Below are positions 40,296-53,070 of a stretch of 64,000 nucleotides of DNA, one piece after another. The DNA is from Hypomyces perniciosus. Lineage: Eukaryota > Ascomycota > Sordariomycetes > Hypocreales > Hypocreaceae. The stretch is taken from the NCBI GenBank assembly GCA_008477525.1, contig SPDT01000002.1:2852001-2916000 (forward strand), in the 5' to 3' direction. The position numbers and the translations under genes were made by a program. The notes under the pieces are model-generated. The model searched no databases. It saw only the letters and a program-made list of their open reading frames with translations, and was not told the DNA's origin. Position 1 is the stretch's first letter. Each line of letters starts with the position of its first letter.

Positions 40296-42599
40296 TTAAG
40301 CCAATACAAAACTCTCTTCAACACCTGCTCCCGGTTCTAACGCCTCGCCATTCATAATCCCATCGCAATATGCCTCGCCCAAATATTCATATACTTTGTT
40401 GCCCATTCCCAGGTCCTCAGTTTCTCTTATCACATGTGGTACCGTTCCACCATGAAACACTACTATGGCATCGCCTGGTGTCATCAGCGCTGGGCCTATG
40501 CCGACATAGCCTGTCTCTGTGCGATAAAGCTTTCGATCTCTATTCTTGAGTAGGTTCGAAGTGAAGGCGTCCATGTCCGACCCAAATACGACCTCAGGAT
40601 CGAGTCCTACTCGTTCAACTGCCTCACGAGTGGGTTTGAGATTGACTTTGCCAAAGCGGTGGCGGAACTTGATATAGAATTTCGCGAATGAGATCCTCGC
40701 GGAGGCGACGCAGAGTCCAACCATGTCCGTAACAAAATCCAGAAGGGCGTCACATACGATCTTACCAGCTGCCACTGGGTCCAGGGCACAGAGGCGAAGA
40801 CTTTCCATCTCCGAAGCAGGCGTCCAGTACCAAGGGGTAATTCCTACAGTGCGATAAATGCGTGTAATGTGATATGCAGCAATGGCCTCGTCAGAGTTGA
40901 GGAGTCGTTGTCCCAAATGAGAAATGGTATCGTGGAGAGCTCTGAGTCGTTCGACGCCAGGAGAAACACCGAGCTTTTCTGTAAAGTACTTGTAGGACAG
41001 ACCCGAGTCGCAAAGTCGAAGACAAATTTGAGCGTACATCTCCTCATTTTGAGCAGAAGGACCCCGACCATTGACCGTAGCCCGTGCCTCTCGTACAATG
41101 TCTGACACTTCATCAAAAAACGCCTTTGCCCGGCGGTAGTCAATCTGTTCCATTATTTGTGGTTTGGGGTCTGCACGGTGCGTGCGATTCCCAACGCGTA
41201 CGACCTTATCAATCAAGACTCCTCGAATAATCAACTGTGAGGACCTCTCATCAAACCGGAAATGAGCCCCTTCCTTTGGCCCTCCAGCAGAAAAGATAGG
41301 TTCTGTTAAGTCTGAGTATCCAACCGGAATTGTGAGATCCATCGCCCAGTCCGGGACCCAAGACGGCAATTTCCTGGTGTCTGAAGGAAGGCCTCCGGTG
41401 GTCTGTTTGGGAAACTGAACAAACAGCAAGGCGTCAATATTTTCCTCCAGCAGCAAGGGAGTGACCTCAGTATATACTTGAATCACTTCCTTTTTGTAAC
41501 GGATATGAATTCGTTGTCGCAATCGGTCATCATCCGCAGTAAGCCCCAATAAGCCAAATATTCGATCTTCATCTAGACTAGCCCCGATTTTCTTACTATC
41601 GTGGTTGATATTGTACTTGAGCACTAGGTCGTATAGACCCCGTCTTTTGCCATTTTGATGGATGGCCTTGCGCTCCTGGAAAATACGGATCAAACCTGCT
41701 GTCTTATCGAAAATAGCATTGCGTCGACGGAGCTCATGCTGTCCCATAGCCCCGACCAGTTGTCGCACCCAGTGTGTGTTGTACAGATTGTAGAAAAGCG
41801 CCCCCGACCGGAAGCAGTCAAAGCAGAGTGACTGATAACCACAGACAAAGATGACAACTGGAGCTAGACAGGCTTCTTGGATAACCCACAAGCGATTGAA
41901 CCAGCGCCGGTCGAGCACATCGGCGAATCCATCCAAGGGAAAGGTGTCTCCAAAACGTCGAATCATATGTAGAAGATCATCTCGATCCTCGCGCTCCTCT
42001 CCACTCACTTCGATAGATGGGTCCATCACGGCGTCAAAAACATGCATGAAATGACCGAGTCGTGGCCCTATAACTCGACTCAGGACACCTTCATGACATA
42101 TCTTGTGAACATATCGAAAATATTGGTTTGAGCCGTGGGTCGGAAGACCAAGCCAAACAACAGTGCGATTACATCTCGTATAAATGTCTCGCATGAGCTG
42201 GACTTGGTGGCTCTTTTCAGAATTGTTCTCTTGATTGATGCTGATCTGATCAATAAAAAGAGGCTGGTGATGTGCGGTGCTGTCAGGGACAAGATGAAAG
42301 AGTGCTAGCTCCAATGAACGATATATATACAGTCCGCGAGGGCCATCTTTCGTTTCCACAATGATTTGTCGATTTGGCGCAGTTGTCTTAGATGGAGCAT
42401 TCCAGGCGTAGGAGAGAGCATCGTAAGACGTGTTCAAGTCAACATTGACCTCGATAATCTCAACGCGCAGCGTGCCGTAAGCGCAAGGTAGGAGAGACGG
42501 CCTCGGTGGAAGCAGCCGAACTACACGGAAGACCCTTTGCGAAGGGTCAATAGGAGTATATTGGAAAGGCGGTAGATAGTTGAGGTTGAAGAGCGACAT
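40296..42599 (-). CDS. Heterokaryon-incompatibility (HET) domain protein 2
   Basis: This is a single exon of 767 residues from the ATG at 42599; the frame is open a little further upstream but without ATG. The HET domain shows YDALSYAWN at residues about 59-67 and PLFIDQISINQEN at about 113-125, then VQLMRDIYxRCxRTVVWLGLP. Downstream segments WFNRLWVIQEACLA, DRIFGLLGL and PSWVPDWAMDL are shared with HET protein 1, as is a C-terminal GDAIVVFHGGTVPHVIR segment. The two proteins are distant relatives, not recent copies. It is the last intact gene before the A+T-rich block. Confidence 0.92.
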   Translation of the reverse strand: MSLFNLNYLPPFQYTPIDPSQRVFRVVRLLPPRPSLLPCAYGTLRVEIIEVNVDLNTSYDALSYAWNAPSKTTAPNRQIIVETKDGPRGLYIYRSLELALFHLVPDSTAHHQPLFIDQISINQENNSEKSHQVQLMRDIYTRCNRTVVWLGLPTHGSNQYFRYVHKICHEGVLSRVIGPRLGHFMHVFDAVMDPSIEVSGEEREDRDDLLHMIRRFGDTFPLDGFADVLDRRWFNRLWVIQEACLAPVVIFVCGYQSLCFDCFRSGALFYNLYNTHWVRQLVGAMGQHELRRRNAIFDKTAGLIRIFQERKAIHQNGKRRGLYDLVLKYNINHDSKKIGASLDEDRIFGLLGLTADDDRLRQRIHIRYKKEVIQVYTEVTPLLLEENIDALLFVQFPKQTTGGLPSDTRKLPSWVPDWAMDLTIPVGYSDLTEPIFSAGGPKEGAHFRFDERSSQLIIRGVLIDKVVRVGNRTHRADPKPQIMEQIDYRRAKAFFDEVSDIVREARATVNGRGPSAQNEEMYAQICLRLCDSGLSYKYFTEKLGVSPGVERLRALHDTISHLGQRLLNSDEAIAAYHITRIYRTVGITPWYWTPASEMESLRLCALDPVAAGKIVCDALLDFVTDMVGLCVASARISFAKFYIKFRHRFGKVNLKPTREAVERVGLDPEVVFGSDMDAFTSNLLKNRDRKLYRTETGYVGIGPALMTPGDAIVVFHGGTVPHVIRETEDLGMGNKVYEYLGEAYCDGIMNGEALEPGAGVEESFVLA

Positions 42600-43732
42600 G
42601 TTGACGACTCGCAAAGATAAAAGAGGGTGCCAACAATTATGCCAGAAAGTCACGCAGAAATATCAAACTACGAAGTACGAAGTACGTTGGAAGGAATCCA
42701 ATCGCATCTTTAATATCCAAAGATATGCAAAGCCATTAGCTCTTTGTGGGCTAGGATGATGCACCTCAGCCGCAATATTGGCATTGCCTTCCAATCACAC
42801 CATTCTATGTTATGTACTGATCAATGCGCATAGCATAGTCAATAAATTTCCAAGGATAAAACCACGCGTCATACCCTTCACTTCCCACCCCGGACAGCAT
42901 ATCTGCCTAACAGAATGCCTAACAGATTGGTAAGGGACATTTGCCTTCCGAAAACTGAACGGACGAAAAGGCAACCACACACTTCCTATCATAGTAATGC
43001 TCCTTAACAAACTATCTCAAAATTCTCCTCTGAACAATTGAGGGATTTATCGCTGTAATTGACAACGGTTTTCGGAAAGAAAGTACCGGCGCATCTCTGT
43101 TATAGCTGGTTCTACAGTTGAGTTGGATAAGAAGGAACAAAATGCAGGGCCCTTTTGAGGATATCAAAAAGAAGGTATTCGTATTAGTTGTGGTTGCTGA
43201 ATCAAAAGGTTCCGTCGCAGTTAAGGCAGATGAGAGAAGGAAATCGTCGAGTCTAAAATGTTGTGAGCGAGGTTATGGATCTGTAATGTGTAACGGAACT
43301 TCACGCGAACAAAGGAGGTTTTATCTGTCTGACAGAAGTGGAAACTGCTATTCTTGGGTCTTACGACCAAGGGAGTAGTTTATAGATCGGGACCTAAAGC
43401 CGCATATGAGGATGAAATGTAACAGAATTTAGTGGCTTGGGGTAAATTAAGGCCATAGCCACTAGTCAGCTAGTTTTAACGTCCGGGACGCTGCGCCCAG
43501 CGACCACGACTTCCGAGAGGAGATTGCTTGGCGCTTATATCATTGAGCCCGAAAGATATAAGAAGAACATATTTTATATCACATCCTCGTTATCCCTAGC
43601 GCTTGTTGTGGTTCTCGACTTTGTCACACTTCTTCGGGATGAAGAGTCGATTCCCATGTATACGGGAGTAAGTGATATCAGAGAACCGACAATCTGAGGT
43701 GGCTAAGAAGGAGTTGATCAACGACCTCTATG
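42600..43732. other. Boundary region before the A+T-rich block
   Basis: No gene is supported. Two overlapping TACGAAGTA words occur at 42669 and 42676, upstream of HET gene 2. The segment at about 43455-43700 has balanced composition, TATA-like stretches and CT-rich sequence resembling LTR or leader sequence, but no second copy is visible in this window, so I leave it unassigned. Confidence 0.4.
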
Positions 43733-44519
43733 GCCTTTTAATTTTACAGTTAAAAGGAGGGGAGTAGTGTATTATATGTATAATTTATAAATAAATCCTT
43801 TTATTAAATTATTATTTAATTATTTTTTTATTACCTGCAATGTATTAAATAAAAATAGCCTATTCTTTTAATATAAAGGGTTTTTTCCTAGCAGTATTTT
43901 AATTTTATAGTTTTAGGCCTATTATAAACGAAGTTTATTTGCTGTCTTTAACAGGAAAGTATTATATAGGTTATATAGCTAGGATAGTAGTTTTTTTCAG
44001 ATATTTAATTTATTAAATTTAAGTTTCCCTACTCTAAATTTCTTTATATTAGCAGCTATAATCTTTTTTAATTATATTAAAAAGTAATATTTATTAATAA
44101 AATTATATATTTCTTTTAATAATATTATTTTTACTTTAATATAGTCTCTTTATCCTGTAAATAATTATTAAAAAAACTTATTTAAAATCTTTAATAAAAT
44201 AATAAACATTAATTCTTTAATTTTAATAATTTAATTTATCTTTTTTAAATTACTTTCATTATATAAATATATAATTAATAATAAAAAGTAATAAAGTTTA
44301 TAGCTGCTATTATTTATATATCCACTATATTTAAATATACTTTTTAATTTTAAAGTTTAATTTAGTTTTATAGAAGTAATATATTAAAAAGTAATAGTAA
44401 TAGCTTTAATAAAGGTTTTCCTTTTTATTATTAACTGTAAATTATAAAAGTAGGTAATAGCTTTATATATATTTGATTTAAGATTCTTTATATTTATATT
44501 ACTTTATTAGTAATTATAT
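43733..44519 (-). mobile_element. Older inverted gypsy fragment, left part
   Basis: This stretch is the decayed reverse complement of the internal region at about 47130-47930 of the neighbouring element. Matching landmarks include the ...CAGTTAAAAGGAGGGGAG start and the ATATAGGTTATATAGCTAGG stretch. It ends abruptly at the 5' LTR of the full element, and its continuation lies at 51190. Confidence 0.8.
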
Positions 44520-44691
44520 TGTTACGGCACCGACCATGACGCGATATTGATGCCCTGTCACGTAAGCCCCGGTTATATAACTAAGCACTAATGCGCTCCT
44601 AGCCATAGCTTGCTATAAAGCTTTAGGGCTTTCTCGCTCTTTATGGCATAATAACGATATTTGCCTTAACCTGCCTTTCTATACTGTAATA
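44520..44691 (+). repeat. 5' LTR
   Basis: It starts TGTTACGGCACCGACC and ends near CTGTAATA. It aligns end to end with 51018-51189; most differences are C/T or G/A. Confidence 0.88.
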
Positions 44692-47600
44692 GTTTATACT
44701 ATCCCTTAAATTAACTGCGCTATTGCAAGGTATATACTTAATTAATAATAAATTCCCTTAAATCCCCCTTTATTCCTAAACCTATAATAACGCCTTCATA
44801 GCCTAGCCTTTATCCCTTAAACCCTATATTTATAAAAAACTAATTATAAGTAAAATAAATATAAATGCCTTAAACTTTACTTTACAGCTTTACCTAGCTT
44901 AATAGATTATAATTTTAACGATAAAGCTAATATTTGTCCTTTTTTTTTAAACCCCATTAAAAATCTAATATTAATAATAATAATATATATTTAATAAATA
45001 TAACTATTAAAGATAATGACTTTTATTATTAATTTTATCTTTTTAGTTGAATAATAAAAAAAAGCTTAATTTAATAAAAAAAATAAAAATAAACCTTTAA
45101 ATAAATTTTTTTAAAGTAAATAGTTAAAAACTAAAACCTTAATGTATAAATTAAAGCTTAAATTAAAGCTTTAAATGCAGCTTTACTATTAAACTTTAAA
45201 AATAATAATTTATTTAACTGCTATTAAATTAAAAACTTTAAATAATTTAATAATAAATAAAAAGATATTATTAAATATTAATAAAAATATATTGATTAAT
45301 ATTTTTAAATTAATATTACTTTTATAAATAATTAATTAATTCTTTAATTAAACTTAAATGTTTTTTATATATTATAAAGCTTTTAAAAGGAAATATATAT
45401 TAATTATAATAAAGAAACCTTAATATTATTATTAAAACTTTTAATAACCCTGCTTACTAGTATTAAAAAACTAATATAGCACTTTTCATTAATTTTAATA
45501 AATAATATAACATAATTTATTTATTTTAAAAAACATTATAGTCTTTTAATAATTTATATATATTAAATAAACCTTTTTAAAACTTTATAATAAAGTTATT
45601 TATATTAAATAATAAATATAATAAAACTATTAAATAAATAGTAAAGGCTTTAAAAATAAAAATCTTTTAAAAGTTTATTAATATTATAAAGATTTAAATA
45701 ATTAAAATAAATAAATCTAACTTTATTTAATAATATTAACTTTATTAAATTATTTATAATAAACTTAAAAAGGCGCCTATTATAATACTTTTTATACTGC
45801 TTAAATAAACTAATATTAATAAAATTATTAATAATAGTAATATTAATATTAATAGAATAATTAAACTATTGCCTTAATATTAGCTAATAATTTAATATAG
45901 TTAAATATTATATGTACTCTACTATTTTACTTTTAAATCTTTTATAAAAAATATATTATTAAAAGATTTTACTTTTAGTATAAAAAAATAAATTATAGCT
46001 TTAATAAATATAATAAAAAAAGTAGTTTAATATATATTAAAAAGATCTATATTAAATATAAAACTAAAAGCACTAGATTTAACTATATTAACTATACTTT
46101 AATTTAATAATACTTTAAAGTTAATAATAAAATAGCCTAGTAAAGTATAATAATTAAACTTTAATAGCGCATTAATATTACCTGCAATACCTAATTAAGC
46201 TATAAATCTAGGCTTTAAATAATATACCCTTTTTAAATTTTAATAATAATAATAATAATAGCACTATTTTATTAACTTTTAATTTACTTTAATTTAGCAA
46301 GCTTTATTTATTAAAAACTTAAACTTAACTTATAAATTCAAGAAAAAATTAACCTTTATCAAAAGTTATAAATAAAGGTTAACTATAAATAAAACTATTA
46401 TCTTAAAATAAATTTATTATTATCTTTTTAATTAAAAACCCTTTAAATTTCAATTAATAAATAATAAATCCCTTTTAATATAAATTATATTATTCTTTAT
46501 ATATAATATTTATATTAATATAAAAGCTTTAATAAATAATAGCTATATACTTTAAGCTTTTATGAACTGCGCTTTTATTAAGCAATTTAATATTATGATT
46601 TAATAACTGCTATTTATTAAAAACCTTTTATTTATTAATAAAAATATAATTAATAAAATTTTAAACTTTTATATTATATAAATTATAATTAGCTTTTATA
46701 AAAAAGAAGTAAACTTTTATATTATAAATATCTTTAATAATATACTTATAATCTTAAGCCTTTTATAGCTAAAAAAATATAACTTTAATATTAATTAAAA
46801 AAAGTTAACTATTATTTTTAAATCTTATTACTATTATAACTATTATCTTTTAAAAATATAATTAATTTTATATAGGTTTTAATAGTAATTGAAATAAAAA
46901 ACAATTTTATTAAAGTTAATATAAGGAATATATATTATTAATAATTAAGAGTTAAAAATACTTTAAATAAAGTAAAGTTTAATTTAATTAAATAAGGAAT
47001 TATATTATACTAGTAATTATTAATTAAAAATACTTTAAAAAAGATAAACTATAACCTCATTAAAAAAAGCCTTTAAACTATATATTTAATAAACTTTAAT
47101 ATTAAAGTAAAATTACTATATAACCTATAAATATAATAGAATTAATAATAAAGAAATATAAATAGAAATAATTTTAAATTAAATATATATAAAGGTATTA
47201 TTTATTTTTATAATTTATAGTTAATAATAAAAAAGAAAACCTTTATTAAAGCTATTACAATTACTTTTTAATATATTATTTCTATAAAACTAAACTAAAC
47301 TTTACAATTAAAAAGTATATTTAAATATAATAGATATATAAATAATAGCAGCTATAAACTTAATTACTTTTTATTACTAATTATATATCTATACAATAAA
47401 CGTAATTTAAAAAAAGATTAATTAAACTATTAAAATTAAAAAACTAATATTTATTATTTTACTAAAACTTTTAAATAAATGTTTTTAATAAATATTTATA
47501 AAATAAAAAAACTATATTAAAGTAAAAATAATATTATTAAAAAAATATAACTTTATTAATAAATACTATCTTTTAATATAATTGAAAAAAATTATAGCTA

Positions 47601-47899
47601 TTAATATAAAGAAATTTATAGCAGGGAAATTTAAGTTTAATAACCTAAATATTTTAAAGAAACTACTATCCTAGTTATATAACTTATATAACACTTTCCT
47701 ATTAAAAACAGTAAATAAATTTCCTTTATAATAGGCTTAAAACTATAAAATTAAAATACTGTTAAGATAAAAGCCTTTATATTAAAAGAATAGGCTATTT
47801 TTATTTAATAAACTATAAATAATAAAAAAATAGTTAAATAATAATTTAATAAAGGGATTTATTTATAAATTATAAATATAAAATACTACTTTTTTCCTT

Positions 47900-49060
47900 T
47901 TAGCTGCAAAACTAAAAAGTAGTATTTATATTTATTAAAACTATTAAAGGTTAACTAATATTACTATTAAAAATTAATACGTATTATAATTAATTTAAAA
48001 AATCTTTAATACTTTAAGTTGTATAAAAGTATATATAAAATTTAATATTGTTACTATATTTAATAACCTTTATCTTATTAAAGGGAATATATAGAAAACA
48101 GTATTTATTATAAAGTTCAGCCTCTTTAAAATATTAGTTATACTTTTTAGCCTTTATAATACACCTATTATATTTTAACATTATATTAATTATATTTTTT
48201 ATAACCTCTTTAACTATACTTATATAATATACTTTAATAATATCTTTATATATTTATTAAATTAAAAAGAATATTAAAAATATATATATAAAATAATAGC
48301 CTGCCTTTAAAATATTAGCCTTTAAATTAATATTATTAAATATATATTTAAAATAATAAAGATAAAATACTTTAACTTAATTATTACTTTAAAAGGATTT
48401 AAAATTGATTTTAAAAAAGTTAAAGCTATATTAAACTAGCAATTACTTAAAAGAGTAAAAGATTTATAAAGGTTCTTTAACTTTATAAATTTCTATTATT
48501 ATTTTATTTAAAGATACTTTAAAATAGCTATACTATTAAATAAAGTTTTAAAAAAAGATGAACTATATATTTAAAAAGAGAAGTAGTAAAAAGCCTTTAA
48601 TTCAATTAAATATACCTTTAAATTAACTTTAATTTTAGCCCTTTTTAACTATAATAAATAAATAGTCTTTAAAATTAATGCCTTTAATTAAGTATTAAAT
48701 AGTATCCTATTATAATATAATAAAAAAGGTATTTTATACTTTATTATATTCTTTTCTGTAAAGTACAATACTTAAAAATATAATTATAAAATCTATAATA
48801 AAAAACTTTTAGCTATTATTAAACTAATAAAGGAATAGCGCCTAAAACTATAAAATTTATAAGAGTTTAATGTTATTATAGATTATAAAAACCTTAAATA
48901 CTTTACCTTAATTAGAGCCTTAAATTAACAGTAAATCTAACAGTTTAAACTTTTCTCTAGCTTTAATTTCTATATTATCTACTAACCTAGCTTTAAGGCT
49001 ATAAAGCCTAATACTTTAAATATAAAAGCAGAAAATAGGCTTGCGAAATTAAACCCTTTT
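47900..49060 (+). pseudogene. Decayed gypsy reverse transcriptase and RNase H
   Basis: Fragments in shifting frames recall the RT start (LTNITIKN near 47950) and RNase H (YNKELLAIIKLIKE near 48800, then IIDYKNLKYFT near 48880). Frequent stops, most explained by CAA/CAG/CGA to TAA/TAG/TGA or TGG to TAG/TAA changes, interrupt every frame. Confidence 0.8.
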
Positions 49061-49599
49061 AATAACTAAATGAGAAATAGGTAATACACTATTTTCCTAT
49101 AAAGTTCTTTTAGCTTTAAAATTTAGGCAATATTTTAAAAAGAAGTTTTATTAAATGTGGAACTATTTATAAAGGCTGCCTTTATAGCTATAATAATACC
49201 TACAGAAAATAAACTAATTAATAACCTAATTACTGCAGTATATAAATAAATATTATAATAAAAGAAATAGTAAGTGTATTTTAAGACTTTAATATCTATT
49301 AATAGCTAAAATAGCTTTATAAAAAACTTTAAATTATAATAAATAACTGCTAAATAATAAATAATAAAATCTATTACTAAAAGCAGCTTTTTATTCCCTT
49401 TAATAATAAACTTTATATATAAATCTTATTTAGAAACTATTTAAGCGGCCTAGCTAAATACTTAAGTAGGTTTAAAACCTTAAACTTTATTAACTAAATA
49501 TACTAATAGCTATAGATATTAAAAGATATTAAGGTATTTATATAAGCCTATAAACTATACGTTAGAATAAAAGCTTTATAATTTTTACTATAAAACTTC

Positions 49600-50020
49600 C
49601 TTTAACTATTATTAATCTTATTCCGTATATAGTTAAATATCTTTATTAACTATATTATATTATTGCCTAAATCCTGCCACTATAATATTACTTATAAATA
49701 TTTATTAATAATAGGTTATTACTTTATAAAAATAAATTATTTTATATTTATTACTTTACTATTAATAAAAAAGCTGGCTAATATATTTATTAATAGGATT
49801 TACTGCCTTTATAGTATACCTAATAATATTATATTAAACTGCAGTATATAGTTTATATTAAAATTCCAAAAATAACTTTTAAAGTAATTAAAAGTTATAT
49901 TGAAATAATTATTAGCCTTTTACTTTAAAATTAATAGCTAGATTAAAATAATTAATATAAATATAAAATGACCCTTATAAACTTTTATTAACTTTTATTA
50001 AAATAACTAAGTCTATTACC
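49600..50020 (+). pseudogene. Decayed gypsy integrase core
   Basis: The frame at 49663-49851 stays open for 62 codons. It reads as an integrase core remnant (PKSCHYNITYKYLL, KLANIFINRIYCLYSIPNNI), with several catalytic-region residues changed by transitions. Confidence 0.8.
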
Positions 50021-50299
50021 TTTTATTAGCTGAATTTACTGTAAATAATATAATATCTAAAACTATTAATATATTATTATTTTTCGCTAATTATAGTTTT
50101 AACCTGTATTTAAAGATAAAGCCTTTATAGCCCTGCTTATTAAACCTTTTTATAGTAAAGAAAAAAGAGTTTTTTTATATTAATATTATTACTAAGTGAT
50201 TTAAATATATTATTATATAGCTAAAAGCCTTTATTAAAGCTTTTAAAAAAAGATATAAAGAAAATATAAATATATAGACAAAGGTATTACTAGTCTATA

Positions 50300-50730
50300 C
50301 TATTAGGCAAGAGGTCTTTATTAATATGTAAAATATAAAAATTAACTGGCTAATAAAGAAGCTAGATAATAAATAGGCGGGACTTTATATAATAATAAAG
50401 GTATACCTATAAGCCTATACTATTAGCCTGCTAAAAGGCATAAAGATTTTTTTAATTTTATATAACTCCCTTTTACAACTTAAAATAGCCACTTTATTGC
50501 ACTTTAAATAAAAGATAATTAATAAAGCTAAATTAAAAAAATATTTAAGGCAAAGTATTAAAAAGGGAAAATAGTATAAATAAAGTATAAAAGAAATAAG
50601 AGTTTAAAGTGCTTTTAGATTATTATAATAATAATAAATTCTACTATTTTATTAAATAAAAATATTATACTGCTATATAGCAATTAACTACAGACCTATA
50701 AAGCTAAAAAAAGGTAATATAAAACTTTAT
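50300..50730 (+). pseudogene. Decayed integrase C-terminus and chromodomain
   Basis: The remnant starts with KKLDNK, then KIF..LYNSLLQ near 50440, and a chromodomain-like EFKVLLDYYNNNKFYYFIK near 50600. Chromodomains target this class of elements to methylated histone H3 (family knowledge). Confidence 0.7.
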
Positions 50731-51002
50731 AAGAAAAACCTAAAAAAGCTAGGCTTATTGCAATAAATATTAAAAGGAATTATAAAAAAGGAAAAAAAGG
50801 AAATAGCTAGAAAAAGATTAATGCCTATAAAGCGCTAACTAAAGACTACACTATATTAAAGTCTATAGCTAAATTATATATTACTAATATTAAAAACTAT
50901 ATAATTTACCTTATTTACCTTTATATTAAAAATATTAAAATAAATTACTTGGAATTTTAATTTATATAAGTAATATAGTTATTTGCAGCTAAATAGTATA
51001 AT

Positions 51003-51014
51003 AAAGAGGGGGGG
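51003..51014 (+). other. Polypurine tract before the 3' LTR
   Basis: AAAGAGGGGGGG lies 3 bp before the 3' LTR start, the expected site of plus-strand priming. Its survival as a G run within A+T-rich sequence is notable. Confidence 0.7.
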
Positions 51015-51017
51015 TAT

Positions 51018-51189
51018 TATTACAGTATTAACCATAACGCGATATTAACGCTTTATTACGTAAGCCCTGGTTAAATAACTAGGCACTAATACCCTCCTAG
51101 CTATAGCTTTCTATAGAGCTTTAAGGCTTTCTCACTCTCTATAGTATAATAATAATATTTACCCTAACCTGCCTTTCCATGCCATAATA
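51018..51189 (+). repeat. 3' LTR
   Basis: This is 172 bp, equal in length to the 5' LTR, and more decayed at its left end (TATTACAGTATTAACC against TGTTACGGCACCGACC). Confidence 0.88.
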
Positions 51190-51350
51190 TATATAATATT
51201 TATAAATTATATAATAATGTTAATTTAATATTAAAGTTTATAAAATATATAGTTTAAAGGCTTTTCTTTTTAATTAAATTATAATTTATTTCTTTTAAAG
51301 TATTTTTAATTAATAGTTATTAATATAGTAATATATAATACTAATATAGC
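51190..51350 (-). mobile_element. Older inverted gypsy fragment, right part
   Basis: This is the reverse complement of about 46960-47130 of the full element, including TTAAAGTATTTTTAATTAAT. It continues the fragment that stops at 44519, proving nesting. Confidence 0.75.
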
Positions 51351-53070
51351 CAAGTGCTATAACCGGGAAATAGCAGGGAAATAGAGGAACAATAAGTACG
51401 GATATTTCCCTGAGTTTTCCCGGAAAATCTCTGAGAACAGATTTCCCAGACATTTCCCCAGTAACTCCCTTTAAGGACTATATAAGAGAAAAGGGAAATA
51501 AAGGGAAAAGGGACATTAGTTTTTACTCTTTTATTCTATTATATATTTTATAGTAGTAATCTTTATAGCATTTAACTATACAATAATTCAATAATATAAA
51601 GCTTATATAACCTATAACTTTATAGTATTTAATTATATAATAACCTTATTATATAAAGCCTATATAAATCATAATAACTTTAACTATAAACATTTAATTA
51701 AAAAGAAAGATTTTATAAATATATAATAAAAACCTTAAGAAAGTAAAAGAGTTAATTTTACTAGTATAACTTAAAAAATTAAAGAATAAATAAAGAATTA
51801 AAAGGTTAAAAAAACTCTTTATAATTTATAATTAAAATAAGAAAAAGGATTTTTTAAGGGTTAATTTAGGCTATAAATTAAAGGATTTATATACTGCTAT
51901 TATAGTATATAAATTTCTATAACTTTTAAGTATTTTAGAAAAATTAAATAAAAAGTAATTAATATATTGAAAAAAGAAATAAACTATTTTATTAAATAGT
52001 TTAAATTAAAATCGCTGAAAATAAAGCGATATATATATAAAGATTGTTTAAAAAATTAAACGTAGTATTTAATATAAATATAAAATATAATTTTAAAAAT
52101 AGTAAAATATAAAGGAAAAATATATTTATATTTAAGACTTTCCATTTATTAATTAAATTTATTTTATTAATTAAAAACATAATATACATATAGCAATATA
52201 AGCTTAATATATCTATTAACTCTTTTATTATATTAATTACTGTAAATTTACATTATTTCACTATTAAGATAAAAATGTAAATAAACTTTAACCTTTTTTT
52301 ATAAATATTGAAAAATATATAATTAAAAGGCAATTTAATAATTAAAACTAAACCGCTTAGCCTTTTATTAAAAAGATTATATATACTATTAAATAATATA
52401 TTACTTTATTTAAATATATATATACTTTATAAAAGTATTTTATCCCTTTAATATAATATTATAAAGAAGTAAAAAACTGAAAAAGTATATTATTAAAAGA
52501 ATATAAAGAATCGCGATATAATTAAAGAGATATTTAAAAGGCTACCTTTTATTAGTAATTAAAGTTATAACCTATACCCGCTACTATTTAATTTAAAAAT
52601 TAATTTATTAATATTTTTAGCCTCCTTTTAAAGTAAATAAAAATAAATAAATTTAAATAAATATAGTTTTATTTAAAAAAAGTAAATAAATTTAACTTTA
52701 TAAGCTTATTTAAAATTACTTTTAATAATATTAAAAGAAATATAAAAATATTAATATAAAAAAGAGTTAAAAGATTTATTAATATATTTAAATAATATAA
52801 ATTTTAAAGGTTAAATATATGTAAGAATTGTATTAATATATATGCTAATACTATTATTAAATATAGTGCTAGATTAATACTTTAAAGATATTAAGAAAGA
52901 AATAAAGGCATAGTTATATAAATTAAAAGGCAGATTAAAGATATAATATAACCTTTTAAATAAGCGATATATAATATATATTAAAACAGGTTTATTAGTT
53001 TTAAAAAAACAAAACCTTTATTATTTAAAATATAGTAAAAGGAGTTAATATTTGTTAAAAAGGAGGGCTA
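51351..53070. other. A+T-rich stretch with one G+C-richer islet
   Basis: At 51351-51520 the sequence becomes richer in G+C, with repeated TTTCCC/GGGAAA motifs. It then passes to A+T-rich DNA without any frame I can assign. An element end or LTR is possible for the islet. Confidence 0.35.

Larger units (their letters stand above)
44520..51189 (+). mobile_element. Full-length decayed Ty3/gypsy chromodomain retrotransposon (6.67 kb)
   Basis: The element is bounded by 172-bp direct LTRs (44520-44691 and 51018-51189) and flanked by the same 5 bp, TATAT, on both sides. Internal decayed plus-strand segments resemble, in order, reverse transcriptase, RNase H, integrase and a chromodomain, which is the chromovirus order. 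Stop codons are spread throughout and composition is extremely A+T-rich, consistent with RIP in G:C to A:T direction. It cannot encode functional proteins. It interrupts an inverted copy of its own family. Confidence 0.88.

Noticed and set aside
52001..52189. 62-codon minus-strand frame in the A+T-rich block
   Set aside because: Consists of Ile/Phe/Leu/Asn runs expected by chance in extreme A+T DNA.
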